24,291 bases of DNA. It comes from Deltaproteobacteria bacterium UBA4427 (GTDB taxonomy: Bacteria; Myxococcota_A; UBA9160; UBA4427). Under the pieces are notes generated by a model. The model was given only the letters and a program-made list of their open reading frames with translations, was not told the DNA's origin and did not search any database. The stretch is taken from the NCBI GenBank assembly GCA_002390675.1, contig DGPZ01000006.1, positions 1 through 24,291 of the forward strand, written 5' to 3'. Below, piece by piece: positions 7,105-16,408 of this stretch (positions are counted from its first letter, which is position 1; every line of letters starts with the position of its first letter). The position numbers and the translations under genes are program-made.

Positions 7105-8829
7105 ATGATCGAAATGCTGCGGATCGAAAATCTGGCGCTCGTGGAGTCCGTCGAACTGGAGTTCGGCCCGGGCCTGAATGTCTTGACTGGTGAGACAGGT
7201 GCGGGCAAGTCGATCATCTTGAGCGCCCTCGCCCTATTGACGGGCGGTCGGGCTTCAGTGGACACGCTCCGCAGTGGCAAAGAAGAGGGTGCGGTTGAAG
7301 CACTCTTTCGGATGGACGGCCATGACGATGTCGCCACTGCGCTGGCGGATCGAGGGCTTGCGGCGGATGCCGAAGCTGCAGATCACGCGGCGGAGGAGCC
7401 GGCGGAGCTGATCGTTCGGCGAACACTTCACGCAGGTGGTCGCAGCCGCGCGCGAATCGGCGGCCAGCTCGTTCCCGTCTCGACCTTGGTAGACCTGTTC
7501 GGTGGACAGCTCGAAATTTCGAGCCAGCACGGTTCCCAAGCGCTTCGACATGCGGAGATGCACGCTGTCGCGCTCGACGCTTACGCCGGTAAAACGAGTT
7601 TGCGAGAGATGGTCGCGCGGCAGGTGGCGCGGGTTGGTGAACTCGACCGCGAGATTACAGGCTTGCGCTCGGCGGAAGAAGAGCGCGCGCGTCGCCTCGA
7701 CTTTCTGCAGTACCAGAGGCAAGAACTCGAAGGCGAGGACCTCGACGCCGAAGGGATCGTGACCCTTGAGGCCGAGCATGTCCGCCTAACGCATGCGGAA
7801 CGGCTTGCGGAAGAAATGAGCGCGGTGAGTCTCGCGCTGGATGGCGGTGATAGTGATCAAGGGGAGTCTGCGGAAGCAGCCCTGGGAACCGCGCGTCGTG
7901 CGCTAACTAGCGCGAGTCGCATGGACCCGTCGCTTGAGTCTTTGCTCGAGCGACTCGATGCATTGGAATCCGAATTGCGGGATGTTGCGGTTCGGGCCGG
8001 GGACTATCTGTCGGGGCTTGAAATTGATCCGCGACGGCTTGCGAACGTCGAGGAGAAGATCGGGCGACTTGAAGCGCTACGTCGCAAATACGGTCAGTCC
8101 GTCGAAGAGATGCTGGCCCATCGAGACGACGTCGAACGCGAACTCGTTACGCTCGAAGGAGCGGATGATCGCATCCAGCAGATCGAGGCGGAGCGCGCAG
8201 ATGCTGTGAAGACGGCGAACGAAGCGGGCGCCGCTTTGTCCAAGGCCCGCAAGACGGCCGCAAAGAAGCTCGCGAAATCAGTTGAAGCCGAGCTTGGCGA
8301 TCTTTCTATGGCGGGAGCGCAATTTGTCGTGGGGCTCGAAGCGATCGATGGGATGCATCTGTTGGAAGGGCTGAAGACCGGCGCGGGCGGCCGCGAACGA
8401 CCGCAATTTCTCTTTTCGGCAAATACGGGCGAGGTGCCACGGCCGATCCAGAAGGTCGCTTCTGGCGGCGAACTCTCTCGGCTCTTTTTGGCGATCAAGA
8501 ATGCGCTGCGCCGTGCGGACCGGAATATGGTCATTGTCTTCGACGAGGTCGACGCCGGAATCGGCGGTGCGACCGCTGAGCGGGTGGGGCGCGTTTTGGC
8601 GGAACTTTCGACCGAGCACCAAGTGCTCTGCATCACCCATCTTCCGCAAATAGCCGCCTTCGCGGATCGGCATTTTGTCGTTCGCAAGGAATCGAGCAAG
8701 GGGCGCACTCGAACGCGGGTCGCCGAGGTCCGCGACGACGAGCGGATCGACGAGCTTGCGCGAATGGCCGGCGGCGAAAATGTGACTGAAGTCACACGAG
8801 AACACGCTCGCTCCCTGCTTCGGGGCTAG
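7105..8829 (+). CDS. recN: DNA repair protein RecN (SMC-like ATPase)
   Basis: RecN is an SMC-like protein that helps RecA-dependent repair of double-strand breaks, probably by holding DNA ends or sister duplexes together. At 574 residues it is near the family norm of about 550-560. Walker A 'GETGAGKS' is at 29-36, after the typical 'MLRIENLALVESVELEF' start. A long charged coiled-coil region fills about 150-400. The ABC signature 'ASGGELSRLFLAIK' starts at 452. Walker B 'MVIVFDEVDAGIGG' has its Asp-Glu at 480-481, followed by 'CITHLPQIAAFADRHF'. The ATG at 7105 has a second in-frame ATG three codons on; either gives a normal N-terminus. It has its own upstream region shared with divergent rarA. 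A weak hairpin (8837-8859) lies downstream without a T-run. Confidence 0.96.
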   Translation: MIEMLRIENLALVESVELEFGPGLNVLTGETGAGKSIILSALALLTGGRASVDTLRSGKEEGAVEALFRMDGHDDVATALADRGLAADAEAADHAAEEPAELIVRRTLHAGGRSRARIGGQLVPVSTLVDLFGGQLEISSQHGSQALRHAEMHAVALDAYAGKTSLREMVARQVARVGELDREITGLRSAEEERARRLDFLQYQRQELEGEDLDAEGIVTLEAEHVRLTHAERLAEEMSAVSLALDGGDSDQGESAEAALGTARRALTSASRMDPSLESLLERLDALESELRDVAVRAGDYLSGLEIDPRRLANVEEKIGRLEALRRKYGQSVEEMLAHRDDVERELVTLEGADDRIQQIEAERADAVKTANEAGAALSKARKTAAKKLAKSVEAELGDLSMAGAQFVVGLEAIDGMHLLEGLKTGAGGRERPQFLFSANTGEVPRPIQKVASGGELSRLFLAIKNALRRADRNMVIVFDEVDAGIGGATAERVGRVLAELSTEHQVLCITHLPQIAAFADRHFVVRKESSKGRTRTRVAEVRDDERIDELARMAGGENVTEVTREHARSLLRG

Positions 8830-9100
8830 CTGAGTAGGCTTTTCTCAAGCAAAAGAGCCGTCACCGGGTCGCGTCCCGCCTGCGTATTTCGACCGCAACT
8901 CGCGCAATCGATGCTTTTCCCCGTCGTATTGCGGAGAGTCTTCGGAGATTCAGTGTGGAGTCTCAGTAAAACCCCAATTCGCGTGAAGCCGGATCGCTAG
9001 CTCGGTCAAGAACTTGGCCTCCAGCGCCGATAGAAAGTGAGGACTCGCGGATTTCTTGGCTCTGTAATTCGCGGAGCTAGTCGCGCGGAGCAGGCATTTT

Positions 9101-9442
9101 ATGTCGACGGACCAAGCTGAAACGGTCGAGCAAAGGATACGGCCCCCAAGTGGGGCGAGTGCCATTGTGCTCTCCGGCTTCTATGAGGGGCTCGAGGTCG
9201 ACCTCGACCGTGAACGGCTGGTCATTGGACGTGGCTTAAAGGCTGATTTGGCACTCGCGGAGGCAACGATCTCTCGGGCTCATGCCGCGATCGGCTTCGA
9301 GGGAAGCACGTTTTTCATCGAGGATCTCGGCAGCACGAACGGCACCCTGGTGAATGGGGCGCGCGTCACGAGGCAACCGCTCAAATGCGACGACGAGATC
9401 CAGATGGGCAAATTGCGCATTGGTGTGACGCTGCCCCGATAG
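9101..9442 (+). CDS. Small FHA-domain protein
   Basis: A 113-residue protein made almost entirely of one forkhead-associated domain, a module that binds phosphothreonine peptides. The core residues are present in order: 'LVIGRGLKADLAL' (Gly-Arg), 'ISRAHAAI' (Ser-Arg-x-His) and 'EDLGSTNGTLVNG' (Asn-Gly), about residues 43-85. A short disordered-looking N-terminus precedes it, and there is no membrane segment or secretion signal. GGAG lies about 10 bases before the ATG. It ends 25 bp before the M23 peptidase gene and may be co-transcribed. FHA proteins usually work with Ser/Thr kinases; none is in this window, so its partner is unknown. Confidence 0.87.
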   Translation: MSTDQAETVEQRIRPPSGASAIVLSGFYEGLEVDLDRERLVIGRGLKADLALAEATISRAHAAIGFEGSTFFIEDLGSTNGTLVNGARVTRQPLKCDDEIQMGKLRIGVTLPR

Positions 9443-9467
9443 GGTAAGCAGGAGCGACGGAATCGGA

Positions 9468-10439
9468 ATGGAATCGTACACGCTCATATTTGTTCGCGAT
9501 CAGCACGCGCGGCCTGTTCAGATCGCCGTGCCTAAGGTGCGGGTCAAGCAGGCAGCGATTGCTGCGGCCGCTGTCGTTCTGTTTGGGGCGGTCCTCGTAT
9601 GGGACTACTGGCGATTGCGCGCTGATAATGCCGAGTTGGCGGACCTTCGGGTTGAAGCCTTCGAGCAGCGCGAAGAGATTGCAGTCTTCCGCGGTCGACT
9701 CGTCGAAGTCGATCAGCAGATCGCCAAGGTCGCTGAACTTGAACGCAAGGTCCGCATCATCGCCAACCTGCCTGGAACGGCAGGCGTCGGCGGCGAAGGC
9801 GTGGCCGAGCTCGCTCCAGAAGGCATGGAGATCGGAACTCCGGCCGGTGTCCCGATCGACCCAAGCCAGCCCACGAGCGGGCAGGGCGGCGGACAGCCCT
9901 TTCCCGAGATTGGCGACGGCGTTTCTGGCGTCGACGTTCTAAACGCGCTCGGAAGCGAAGCGCTCGTCTTGGCGGACGGAGCGAGCACCCGCGCGGACTC
10001 TCTCGATGTCCTTCTCAAGCAGCTGGCCGACAAGCGACAGCGACTCATTTCGATGCCTTCGATTTGGCCTGCAAAGGGCTGGCTGACTTCGCGCTACGGC
10101 GCTCGGGTTTCGCCCTTCACCGGCAAGCGGCAGATGCATGCCGGCATCGACATTGCCGCGGCGAGTGGCACGTCAATCTACGCACCCGCACGCGGTCGCG
10201 TGACCTTTTCGGGCCGGAAGGGGCCACTCGGCAATACCGTCGTGCTCGATCATGGCTTCGGCGTGAAGACGGTCTACGGCCACACGAAAGAAATTCACGT
10301 CAGCACCGGCGAGACCGTCGAGCGCGGCCAGGAGATCGCTGCCATCGGGAGCACTGGCCGCAGTACTGGCCCCCACCTCCATTACGTCGTGGAAGTGGAT
10401 GGCAAGACGGCCGACCCCCTCAACTACATCTTCGACTGA
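9468..10439 (+). CDS. Membrane-anchored M23 (LytM/MepM-type) metallopeptidase
   Basis: A 323-residue inner-membrane protein. One transmembrane helix (about 29-48) anchors it, a coiled coil (about 50-100) and a Gly/Pro-rich linker (about 103-150) follow, and a C-terminal M23 domain (about 205-323) lies in the periplasm. Zinc-ligand motifs are intact: HxxxD at H224/D228 ('HAGID') and HxH at H303/H305 ('GPHLHYVVEV'), with H272 in 'VYGH'. All family active-site histidines are present, so it is likely an active peptidoglycan endopeptidase that cleaves stem-peptide cross-links, rather than an EnvC/NlpD-like inactive activator. It lies after the FHA gene and about 300 bp before secA. An M23 gene upstream of secA is a pairing I recall from Deltaproteobacteria. 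Confidence 0.9.
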   Translation: MESYTLIFVRDQHARPVQIAVPKVRVKQAAIAAAAVVLFGAVLVWDYWRLRADNAELADLRVEAFEQREEIAVFRGRLVEVDQQIAKVAELERKVRIIANLPGTAGVGGEGVAELAPEGMEIGTPAGVPIDPSQPTSGQGGGQPFPEIGDGVSGVDVLNALGSEALVLADGASTRADSLDVLLKQLADKRQRLISMPSIWPAKGWLTSRYGARVSPFTGKRQMHAGIDIAAASGTSIYAPARGRVTFSGRKGPLGNTVVLDHGFGVKTVYGHTKEIHVSTGETVERGQEIAAIGSTGRSTGPHLHYVVEVDGKTADPLNYIFD

Positions 10440-10741
10440 GGGCGTGACTAGAACAGGAAAAGGGTCGTCGACGCGGGTGGGGACGCCAGCACGTTGATGG
10501 ATCAAGCCCTAAGGACAAGACCTGGTTAGCGGACACAGTTCCTGAGCACGTTTTCGGACATCGTTTCCGGACATAATTTGCCGCTTCCCGGGCCGTCTCC
10601 TACGCTCCAGCGTCCATCGCAAAACACCCCCCTCGAAAGCCTTCGTCTCTCGCGACGACCATAAAACCTTCGGTGATGCCACGACCCGACAACGCAAAGC
10701 GCGTTTAGGGCTGCTGATGCAGCCGCCAGGATAGGTCGAGT
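10440..10741. other. 302-bp non-coding region upstream of secA
   Basis: No gene is evident. Four copies of GGACA lie close together (10513, 10531, 10556, 10569), two of them inside the near-repeat TTTTCGGACAT/TTTCCGGACAT. A weak -10-like TAATTT follows at 10574-10579 without a good -35. A perfect hairpin GGCTGC-tgat-GCAGCC (10709-10724) stands just before the secA ribosome binding site. This is the likely secA promoter and leader region. Confidence 0.45.
10709..10724 (+). promoter_or_regulatory. Leader hairpin just upstream of secA
   Basis: A 6-bp perfect stem GGCTGC/GCAGCC with the tetraloop TGAT ends 3 bases before AGGATAGG (10728-10735), the apparent ribosome binding site for the GTG at 10742. 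In Escherichia coli secA is translationally controlled through SecM. No secM-like gene is visible here, so any regulatory role is inference. Confidence 0.4.
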
Positions 10742-13558
10742 GTGAGTGTTAAGAAGGGTTGGAGCCGGAACGGGCCGATGCAACGCATTCTGAGCAAGAT
10801 TTTCGGCACGAGCAACGACCGTGCGATTAAGCGCATGCTTCCGCTCGTCGAACGTATCAACCGCCTCGAGGGTGATCTCTCGAAGCTGTCCGACATCGAC
10901 CTGCGCGGCCGAACGCCGCTCTATCGCGAGCGCCTCGACAACGGCGAACCGCTCGACGACCTGTTGCCCGAAGCATTTGCGACGGTTCGCGAAGCAGCCA
11001 AGCGTTCACTTGGGCAGCGCCACTACGACATGCAGATGGTCGGCGGAATCATTCTTCACGAGGGTCGCATCTCCGAGATGAAGACCGGTGAGGGAAAGAC
11101 GCTCGTCGCAACCCTGCCTTCGTATTTGAATGGCCTGACGGGTCGCGGCGTACACGTCGTGACCGTGAATGATTTCCTCGCCGCTCGTGATGCCGAATGG
11201 ATGGGCCAGCTTCATCGATTCCTCGGTCTCGAGGTCGGCGCCATAGTGCACGGTTTGAGCGATGCACAGCGTCAGGCTGCTTATGCCGCCGACGTCACCT
11301 ACTGCACGAATAACGAGCTCGGCTTCGACTATCTACGCGACAATATGAAGTTTGCCGCCGAAGCCTGTGTTCAGCGTGATCTCCATTTCGCCATTGTGGA
11401 TGAGGTCGACTCGATCCTGATAGATGAAGCACGAACGCCGCTGATCATCTCGGGGCCCTCCGAGCAAAACACGCAGATCTATACGATTGCGAATCGTTTG
11501 ATCCCATCGCTTCAGGTCGGCGTTGCTGCTGAACCCGCGAAGGGGATCGAAGAATCCGGCGACTTCTGGCTCGACGAGAAGGCGCACTCAGCGACGTTTA
11601 CCGATTCTGGTATGGCAAAGGTCGAGAAGATGTTGCGGGTCGACAACCTCTATGACCCGCAGATGTTACCCGTCTTGCACGCTATGCAGCAGGCTTTGAT
11701 GGCGCACTCGCTTAAGAATGTCGACGTCGACTATGTCGTTCGTCCTGGCGATGATGGCAAGAAGGAAGTCGTGATCGTCGATGAGCATACGGGGCGATTG
11801 ATGCCCGGTCGCCGCTGGTCCGACGGTCTTCATCAGGCGGTCGAAGCAAAAGAAGGCATCCAGGTTCGCAGCGAGAGCCAGACCTTCGCGTCGATCACCT
11901 TCCAGAACTATTTCCGCATGTACGACAAGCTCGCCGGCATGACGGGTACCGCGGATACCGAAGCCGAAGAGTTCGCAAAGATCTACAACCTCGACGTGGC
12001 TCTGATTCCGACGAATAGGCCGCTTCTGCGCGTCGATGAGGCGGACGTTGTCTTTAAATCGAAAAACGAGAAATTCGACGCGACGATCGAGGAACTTCAG
12101 GCGCGGCACGAAGCGGGCCAACCCGTTCTCGTGGGCACGATTTCGATCGCGACGTCGGAGATGCTCTCGAAGAAGTTGAAGAAGATAGGTGTCAAGCACA
12201 CTGTCTTGAACGCCAAGAAGCATGAGCACGAGTCCGAGATCGTTGCCCAGGCTGGACGTAAGGGCGCGATTACGATCTCGACCAATATGGCGGGGCGTGG
12301 CACGGATATTTTGTTAGGCGGGAACCCCGAGATCATGGCGCTTGAGAAGTGCCGGCACGATAAGGAAAGTCCGGAATACGAAGCGACCCTCGCGCGTTTT
12401 GAGTCGCAATGCGCGGCCGAGCGAGAAGAAGTCCTCGCAGCCGGCGGTCTGCACATTCTAGGCACCGAGCGCCACGAGAGTCGGCGCATCGATAATCAGC
12501 TGCGCGGTCGGTCCGGCCGTCAAGGCGACCCGGGTTCGTCGCAGTTCTTCCTTTCGCTTGAAGACGATTTGCTCCGAATCTTCGAAGCGGATCGTGTCGC
12601 ACAATGGTGGGACCGAGTCGGCGTGGAAGAGGGAGAGGCGATCGAGAATCGCATGCTCACTCGGGTGATCGAAGGCGCTCAGAAGAAGGTCGAAGGGCGC
12701 AACTTCGATATGCGAAAGCACCTGCTCGATTATGACAATGTGATGAACAAGCAGCGCCATGCCTTTTATGCGCGCCGCTTGAAGGCGATGGAAGCCGACC
12801 GCAAGGCACTCGACGAAGAAATACAGGCCTGTCTCGAAGGGTATATCGCTGACCTAGTAGGTCGTACGTGGCCTCAGCGTGGCGAGCCTGATGACGATGG
12901 CTATGTCGAGATGGCACATGCCCTAGAAGCGCAATTTGGTCTCGGTTGGTCCATCGAAGACGAACCTTTCCGAACGGCTGACGGTGGCCGCCATCTTGAG
13001 AGCGACGCCCTCGGTCACGGCATTCTTGAGAAGCTGAATGAAGTCCTCGCTGCAAAGAAGATCGAAGGCAAGGAACTCAAGGAAGGTCTCTACGCGGACC
13101 TCGAGAACTATCCGACCTTCGAGATGATTGTTCGCGATATCCAGTTGCAGATCCTTGATCAGCAGTGGAAGGCGCATTTGCATACGATGGACCAGCTGCG
13201 CGGCGGCATTAATATGCGCGCCTATGCTCAGCGCGATCCGAAGCTCGAATATCAGCGAGAGGGCTTCGCGCTCTTTGGCGAGATGGAACAGCGGATCGAC
13301 GACACATTGGCCGAGTACGCCATCAAGTTTAGCTTTCCGCGTCCCAAATTGACCCCGCAAGCGACTCAGCGTCGTGTTGAGCCGAATTCCGCTTCGTCGC
13401 CGCCCGCCTCGGCGGTCACAAATGCTGCGGCGCGTACGACGCAGGCCGATCCCAACTCGTTCGCCGGCGACGCTTCCTCCACGAGTGGCAAGGTGGGGCG
13501 TAACGAGCCGTGTCCTTGCGGCAGTGGTAAAAAGTATAAGAAATGCCACGGCGCCTAG
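10742..13558 (+). CDS. secA: Preprotein translocase ATPase SecA
   Basis: SecA is the motor ATPase that pushes unfolded preproteins through SecYEG at the inner membrane. The chosen reading gives 938 residues (Escherichia coli 901). Walker A 'GEGKT' is at 116-120, Walker B 'DEVD' at 220-223, and '[16 protein letters not shown]' and '[11 protein letters not shown]' mark the second nucleotide-binding fold. The last 19 residues form the zinc-binding SEC-C motif '[14 protein letters not shown]', preceded by a Pro/Ala-rich linker; this tail usually binds SecB and phospholipids. There are two possible starts. GTG 10742 has AGGATAGG 6 bases upstream. ATG 10778 has a poorer site but aligns with the normal SecA N-terminus ('[15 protein letters not shown]'). 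I list the GTG on ribosome-site grounds; the first 12 residues are then a non-conserved extension. Confidence 0.97.
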
Positions 13559-13678
13559 CAGCGCACGCCTGCATTCGGAAATCATTCGTACTACATGCAC
13601 TGCGCAGTCTACGCGCTGCTTGGACGCCTAACGACGCGGGTCGATGCCTAAGCGTATCGCGCGTCCTGGAGTGATTCT

Positions 13679-14872
13679 ATGAAGGTTCGACGCGAGTCGA
13701 AGCGGGTCCCCGGTTTCTCCGCAGCGGGGGTGCACGCCGGCATCAAAGCCAGTGCGCCGGATTTGGCCCTGATCGTTTCGGATGTTCCGGCCAGCGTGGC
13801 CGCCGTGTTTACGAAGTCGACGGTCGTCGGCGCGCCCGTAGAAGTCTCGCGGGAGCGTGTGAAGAGTGGGCGAGCGCGCGGCGTAGTCGTGAATAGTGGC
13901 GTCTCGAACGTGGCCATGGGTGCGCGGGGAATCCGCGACGCGAAGCAGATGGCGAAGCTTGCGGCGAAGGCTGTCGGTTGCGAGGAAGAAGAGATGCTCG
14001 TTGCTTCTACGGGGGTTATCGGCGAGCCGCTTCCTATGAACGTGCTTAAGACCGGTATTCCCCGAGTGGCTGCGGCGCTGGCCATCGACGGCTGGAATGA
14101 TGCTGCTGAAGCCATTCGCACAACGGACACTCACGCAAAGGTTGCTTCAACGAAACTTCGTTTGGGTGGAAAGTTGATTACGCTGCAGGGAATCGCCAAA
14201 GGTTCGGGGATGATCGAGCCTAATATGGCGACGATGCTGTCCTACTTGGCGACCGACGCGAAGATCGCGCCAGCGATACTTCGTGGGATGCTCAGCCGGG
14301 TCGCGAATCAGACCTACAACTGTCTTTCGATCGACGGCGAAGGCTCGACGAGCGATACGGTGATCCTGTTCGCAAACGGTGCTGCCGGTGGTGGGGCTCT
14401 TCACGGCGATGACGCACATAAGTTTGAGGTGGCTCTGCTCGCGGTGTGCGAAGACCTTGTTAGGCAGCTCGCGCGAGACGGCGAGGGCGCCACGAAGCTC
14501 CTTATCGTTGAGGTTGAGGGCGCCAAGAATGTCGCGGAAGCGGATCGCGCAGCGCGCCGAATCGGAAATTCTCTGCTCGTAAAAACGGCCGTGTTTGGTG
14601 GCGATCCGAATTGGGGTCGCATTATGCAAACGATCGGACATGGGCAGATTGCTTGGCACCCGGAGAATACCCGCGTACGCGTAGGAGGTGTTGTGGTTTT
14701 CTCGAAGGGGCGTTCAGCGGGCCCAGCCGCGCGCAAGCGAGCAGAGAAGGCACACGAAGCCGAGGAGATCAAAATTCAAGTCGATCTCGGTTTAGGCAAA
14801 CACTCGGCGCGACTTTTTACGTGTGATCTCACCTATGACTACGTGAAGATCAACGCGGAGTACACGACGTAG
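13679..14872 (+). CDS. argJ: Bifunctional ornithine acetyltransferase / N-acetylglutamate synthase ArgJ
   Basis: ArgJ moves the acetyl group from N-acetylornithine to glutamate and so recycles it in arginine synthesis; bifunctional forms also use acetyl-CoA. The protein is 397 residues, a normal length. The self-cleavage site 'KGSGMIEPNMATML' is intact, with the nucleophile at Thr185, so the alpha and beta chains should form. 'GFSAAGVHAGIKA' near the N-terminus and 'CDLTYDYVKINAEYTT' at the C-terminus are typical. The segment usually written NSGNANACTG reads 'NSGVSNVAMG' (72-81), a visible departure. GGAG lies 7 bases before the ATG, directly after a stem GGACGC (13622-13627)/GCGTCC (13661-13666). 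It sits between secA and rpsB, with no other arginine gene in view. Confidence 0.94.
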   Translation: MKVRRESKRVPGFSAAGVHAGIKASAPDLALIVSDVPASVAAVFTKSTVVGAPVEVSRERVKSGRARGVVVNSGVSNVAMGARGIRDAKQMAKLAAKAVGCEEEEMLVASTGVIGEPLPMNVLKTGIPRVAAALAIDGWNDAAEAIRTTDTHAKVASTKLRLGGKLITLQGIAKGSGMIEPNMATMLSYLATDAKIAPAILRGMLSRVANQTYNCLSIDGEGSTSDTVILFANGAAGGGALHGDDAHKFEVALLAVCEDLVRQLARDGEGATKLLIVEVEGAKNVAEADRAARRIGNSLLVKTAVFGGDPNWGRIMQTIGHGQIAWHPENTRVRVGGVVVFSKGRSAGPAARKRAEKAHEAEEIKIQVDLGLGKHSARLFTCDLTYDYVKINAEYTT

Positions 14873-15125
14873 CGTAGGAAGGTGTACTGCCGGGTGGGGG
14901 TTCCACTCCAGATCTGCGTAGGATCTGCCGATCCGTCCTTCCGAACCAGGAAAACCTTCGGCTTTCGGGTCGGGGGTGGTTCCGGCCAGGGTGTCTTGCT
15001 AAACACCCGCAATCTCACACGTTCCGAGTCACCCCGGCGGTGCCTGGAACCCAGTTGAGCGGACACCTCGGGCAACCGAGGCTGGCCAATTATTCCCGCG
15101 GTAGCGCTCCCGATATCCATATATA
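14873..15125. other. Non-coding region between argJ and the rpsB leader
   Basis: No gene is visible. It has several dyads: GAACCA/TGGTTC (14943-14982), GGGTGT/ACACCC with an 8-base loop (14989-15008), and a perfect 6-bp stem CCTCGG-GCAA-CCGAGG with a GNRA tetraloop (15066-15081). None is followed by a T-run. A -10-like TATATA sits at 15120-15125 without a convincing -35. The rpsB promoter is probably here. Confidence 0.45.
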
Positions 15126-15243
15126 GGAGGCGCGAGGGAATGAGAAGCCAACGACTGCAAGTTGCAGCGGCCGTCTCAAAGGGTCATTCAGGTCGGGGAT
15201 AGGACGGCTCAGAGCGGAGGCCCAACCGCAAAAGGAGAAATCC
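15126..15243 (+). promoter_or_regulatory. Structured 5' leader of rpsB
   Basis: Three helices are stacked ahead of rpsB: CTGCA-agt-TGCAG (15155-15167), GCCGTC (15170-15175) with GACGGC (15203-15208), and GCGG (15214-15217) with CCGC (15226-15229). A strong AGGAG ribosome site follows, 8 bases before the ATG. Ribosomal protein S2 is known to regulate its own mRNA leader in enterobacteria. A similar role here is inference from position and folding potential. Confidence 0.42.
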
Positions 15244-16371
15244 ATGTCCGAAACACCGGCCCCCGAGGCCGCAACCGATCCGTCCGCTCCTGCAGCAGCC
15301 GTTGCAACGCCCGAAGCCCCGCCCGTTCCCGGAGCGGCAGGTGGCCTCGAGAGCGAACTGAGCCAAGCACTCAAAGAACAAGAAGTTTCTATCAAGACGC
15401 TGATCGAAGCAGGGGTTCACTACGGCCATCAGCCCGGCCGTTGGAACCCGCTCATGCGCTCGTTCATCTTCGGTGAGCGAAACGGCACGCATATCGTCGA
15501 CCTCGACCAGACGCTGCCCATGCTCAAAGAAGGCCTCGACTTCCTTCGTGAAACCACTGCCGAAGGTGGCAAGGTTCTCTTCGTAGGGACCAAACGGCAG
15601 GCTGAGGGTTCGATCCGGCTCGAAGCAATGCGCGCTGGTCAGTACTACGTGAACAACCGCTGGCTTGGCGGCATGCTCACTAACTGGAAGACGGTCAAAA
15701 AGTCAATCGACCGATACAACCAGTATCTCGATACGCTCGCCAGTCCCGAGAAGCGCGAAGAGCTGTCCAAGAAGGAACAGTCGAGTATGACTCGCGCGGT
15801 GGAGAAGTACGCGAAGTCTCTTGAAGGCATCAAGAGTATGGATCGCCAGCCTGACGCGATCTTCATTATTGACGTCGGCAAGGAGTCGATTGCGGTGCAG
15901 GAAGCCAAGCGCCTCCACATCCCGATCGTCGGCATCGTCGATACGAATAACAGCCCCCGCGACATCGATTTCGTCGTGCCCGGCAACGATGACGCCCTGC
16001 GCGCCATCGACCTTTACTGCACCGCAGTCGCAAACGCATGCATCGAGGGTTCCGAAGCGCACCAGGCGGAACTTGTTGCACAGCGAGCCAGCCAGCCTGC
16101 TAAGTCGAAGGGTGAAGGAGGCTCGAGTACGGGTCGACGCGTCGTCGAAATCAAGCAGCAGCCGCGACGCGGTCGCAACCAGGGCGAGCGCACTGCCGGC
16201 GGTGGCAAGAGCTACTCGGCAGGTGGCGAAAAGAACGAGGACAAGACGTCGGCTGCGGCGGCTCCTGAGGCTCCTACGGCTACGGCTCCTGCGGCGGCTC
16301 CGGCCACTCCAGCCGCTCCTGCGGCTCCGGCCGCTGCGGCGGATGCACCCGCGGGCGACGCCAAGGAATAG
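15244..16371 (+). CDS. rpsB: 30S ribosomal protein S2 with long N- and C-terminal extensions
   Basis: S2 binds late on the back of the 30S subunit and helps dock S1. The conserved core runs from about residue 49 ('SIKTLIEAGVHYGHQPGRWNP') to about 275, with 'NNRWLGGMLTNWKT', 'PDAIFIIDVGKE' and 'GIVDTNNSPRDIDFVVPGNDD'. At 375 residues it is far longer than the 241 of Escherichia coli. About 47 extra residues rich in Ala, Pro and Glu precede the core. About 95 follow it: first a basic Gly/Arg/Lys segment, then a run of Ala-Pro repeats. Both look disordered. The ATG is supported by AAAAGGAG 8 bases upstream, and the extension keeps codon usage like the core, so it is probably translated. An intrinsic terminator lies between it and tsf. 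Confidence 0.97.
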   Translation: MSETPAPEAATDPSAPAAAVATPEAPPVPGAAGGLESELSQALKEQEVSIKTLIEAGVHYGHQPGRWNPLMRSFIFGERNGTHIVDLDQTLPMLKEGLDFLRETTAEGGKVLFVGTKRQAEGSIRLEAMRAGQYYVNNRWLGGMLTNWKTVKKSIDRYNQYLDTLASPEKREELSKKEQSSMTRAVEKYAKSLEGIKSMDRQPDAIFIIDVGKESIAVQEAKRLHIPIVGIVDTNNSPRDIDFVVPGNDDALRAIDLYCTAVANACIEGSEAHQAELVAQRASQPAKSKGEGGSSTGRRVVEIKQQPRRGRNQGERTAGGGKSYSAGGEKNEDKTSAAAAPEAPTATAPAAAPATPAAPAAPAAAADAPAGDAKE

Positions 16372-16408
16372 TCTGAGAATCGTCGAGGAATCGGCGCGGA
16401 GAATAAGA

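Noticed and set aside
8094..8795. A 233-codon minus-strand open frame inside recN
   Set aside because: It is Ser/Arg-rich, lacks motifs, and lies fully opposite the RecN catalytic region.
8837..8859. Hairpin after recN (GGCTTTT/AAGAGCC) as a terminator
   Set aside because: The stem is only 7 bp with one G-U pair, and no T-run follows on the + strand.
11666..12229. A 187-codon minus-strand open frame inside secA
   Set aside because: It is opposite the conserved SecA motor domain with no independent sign of coding.
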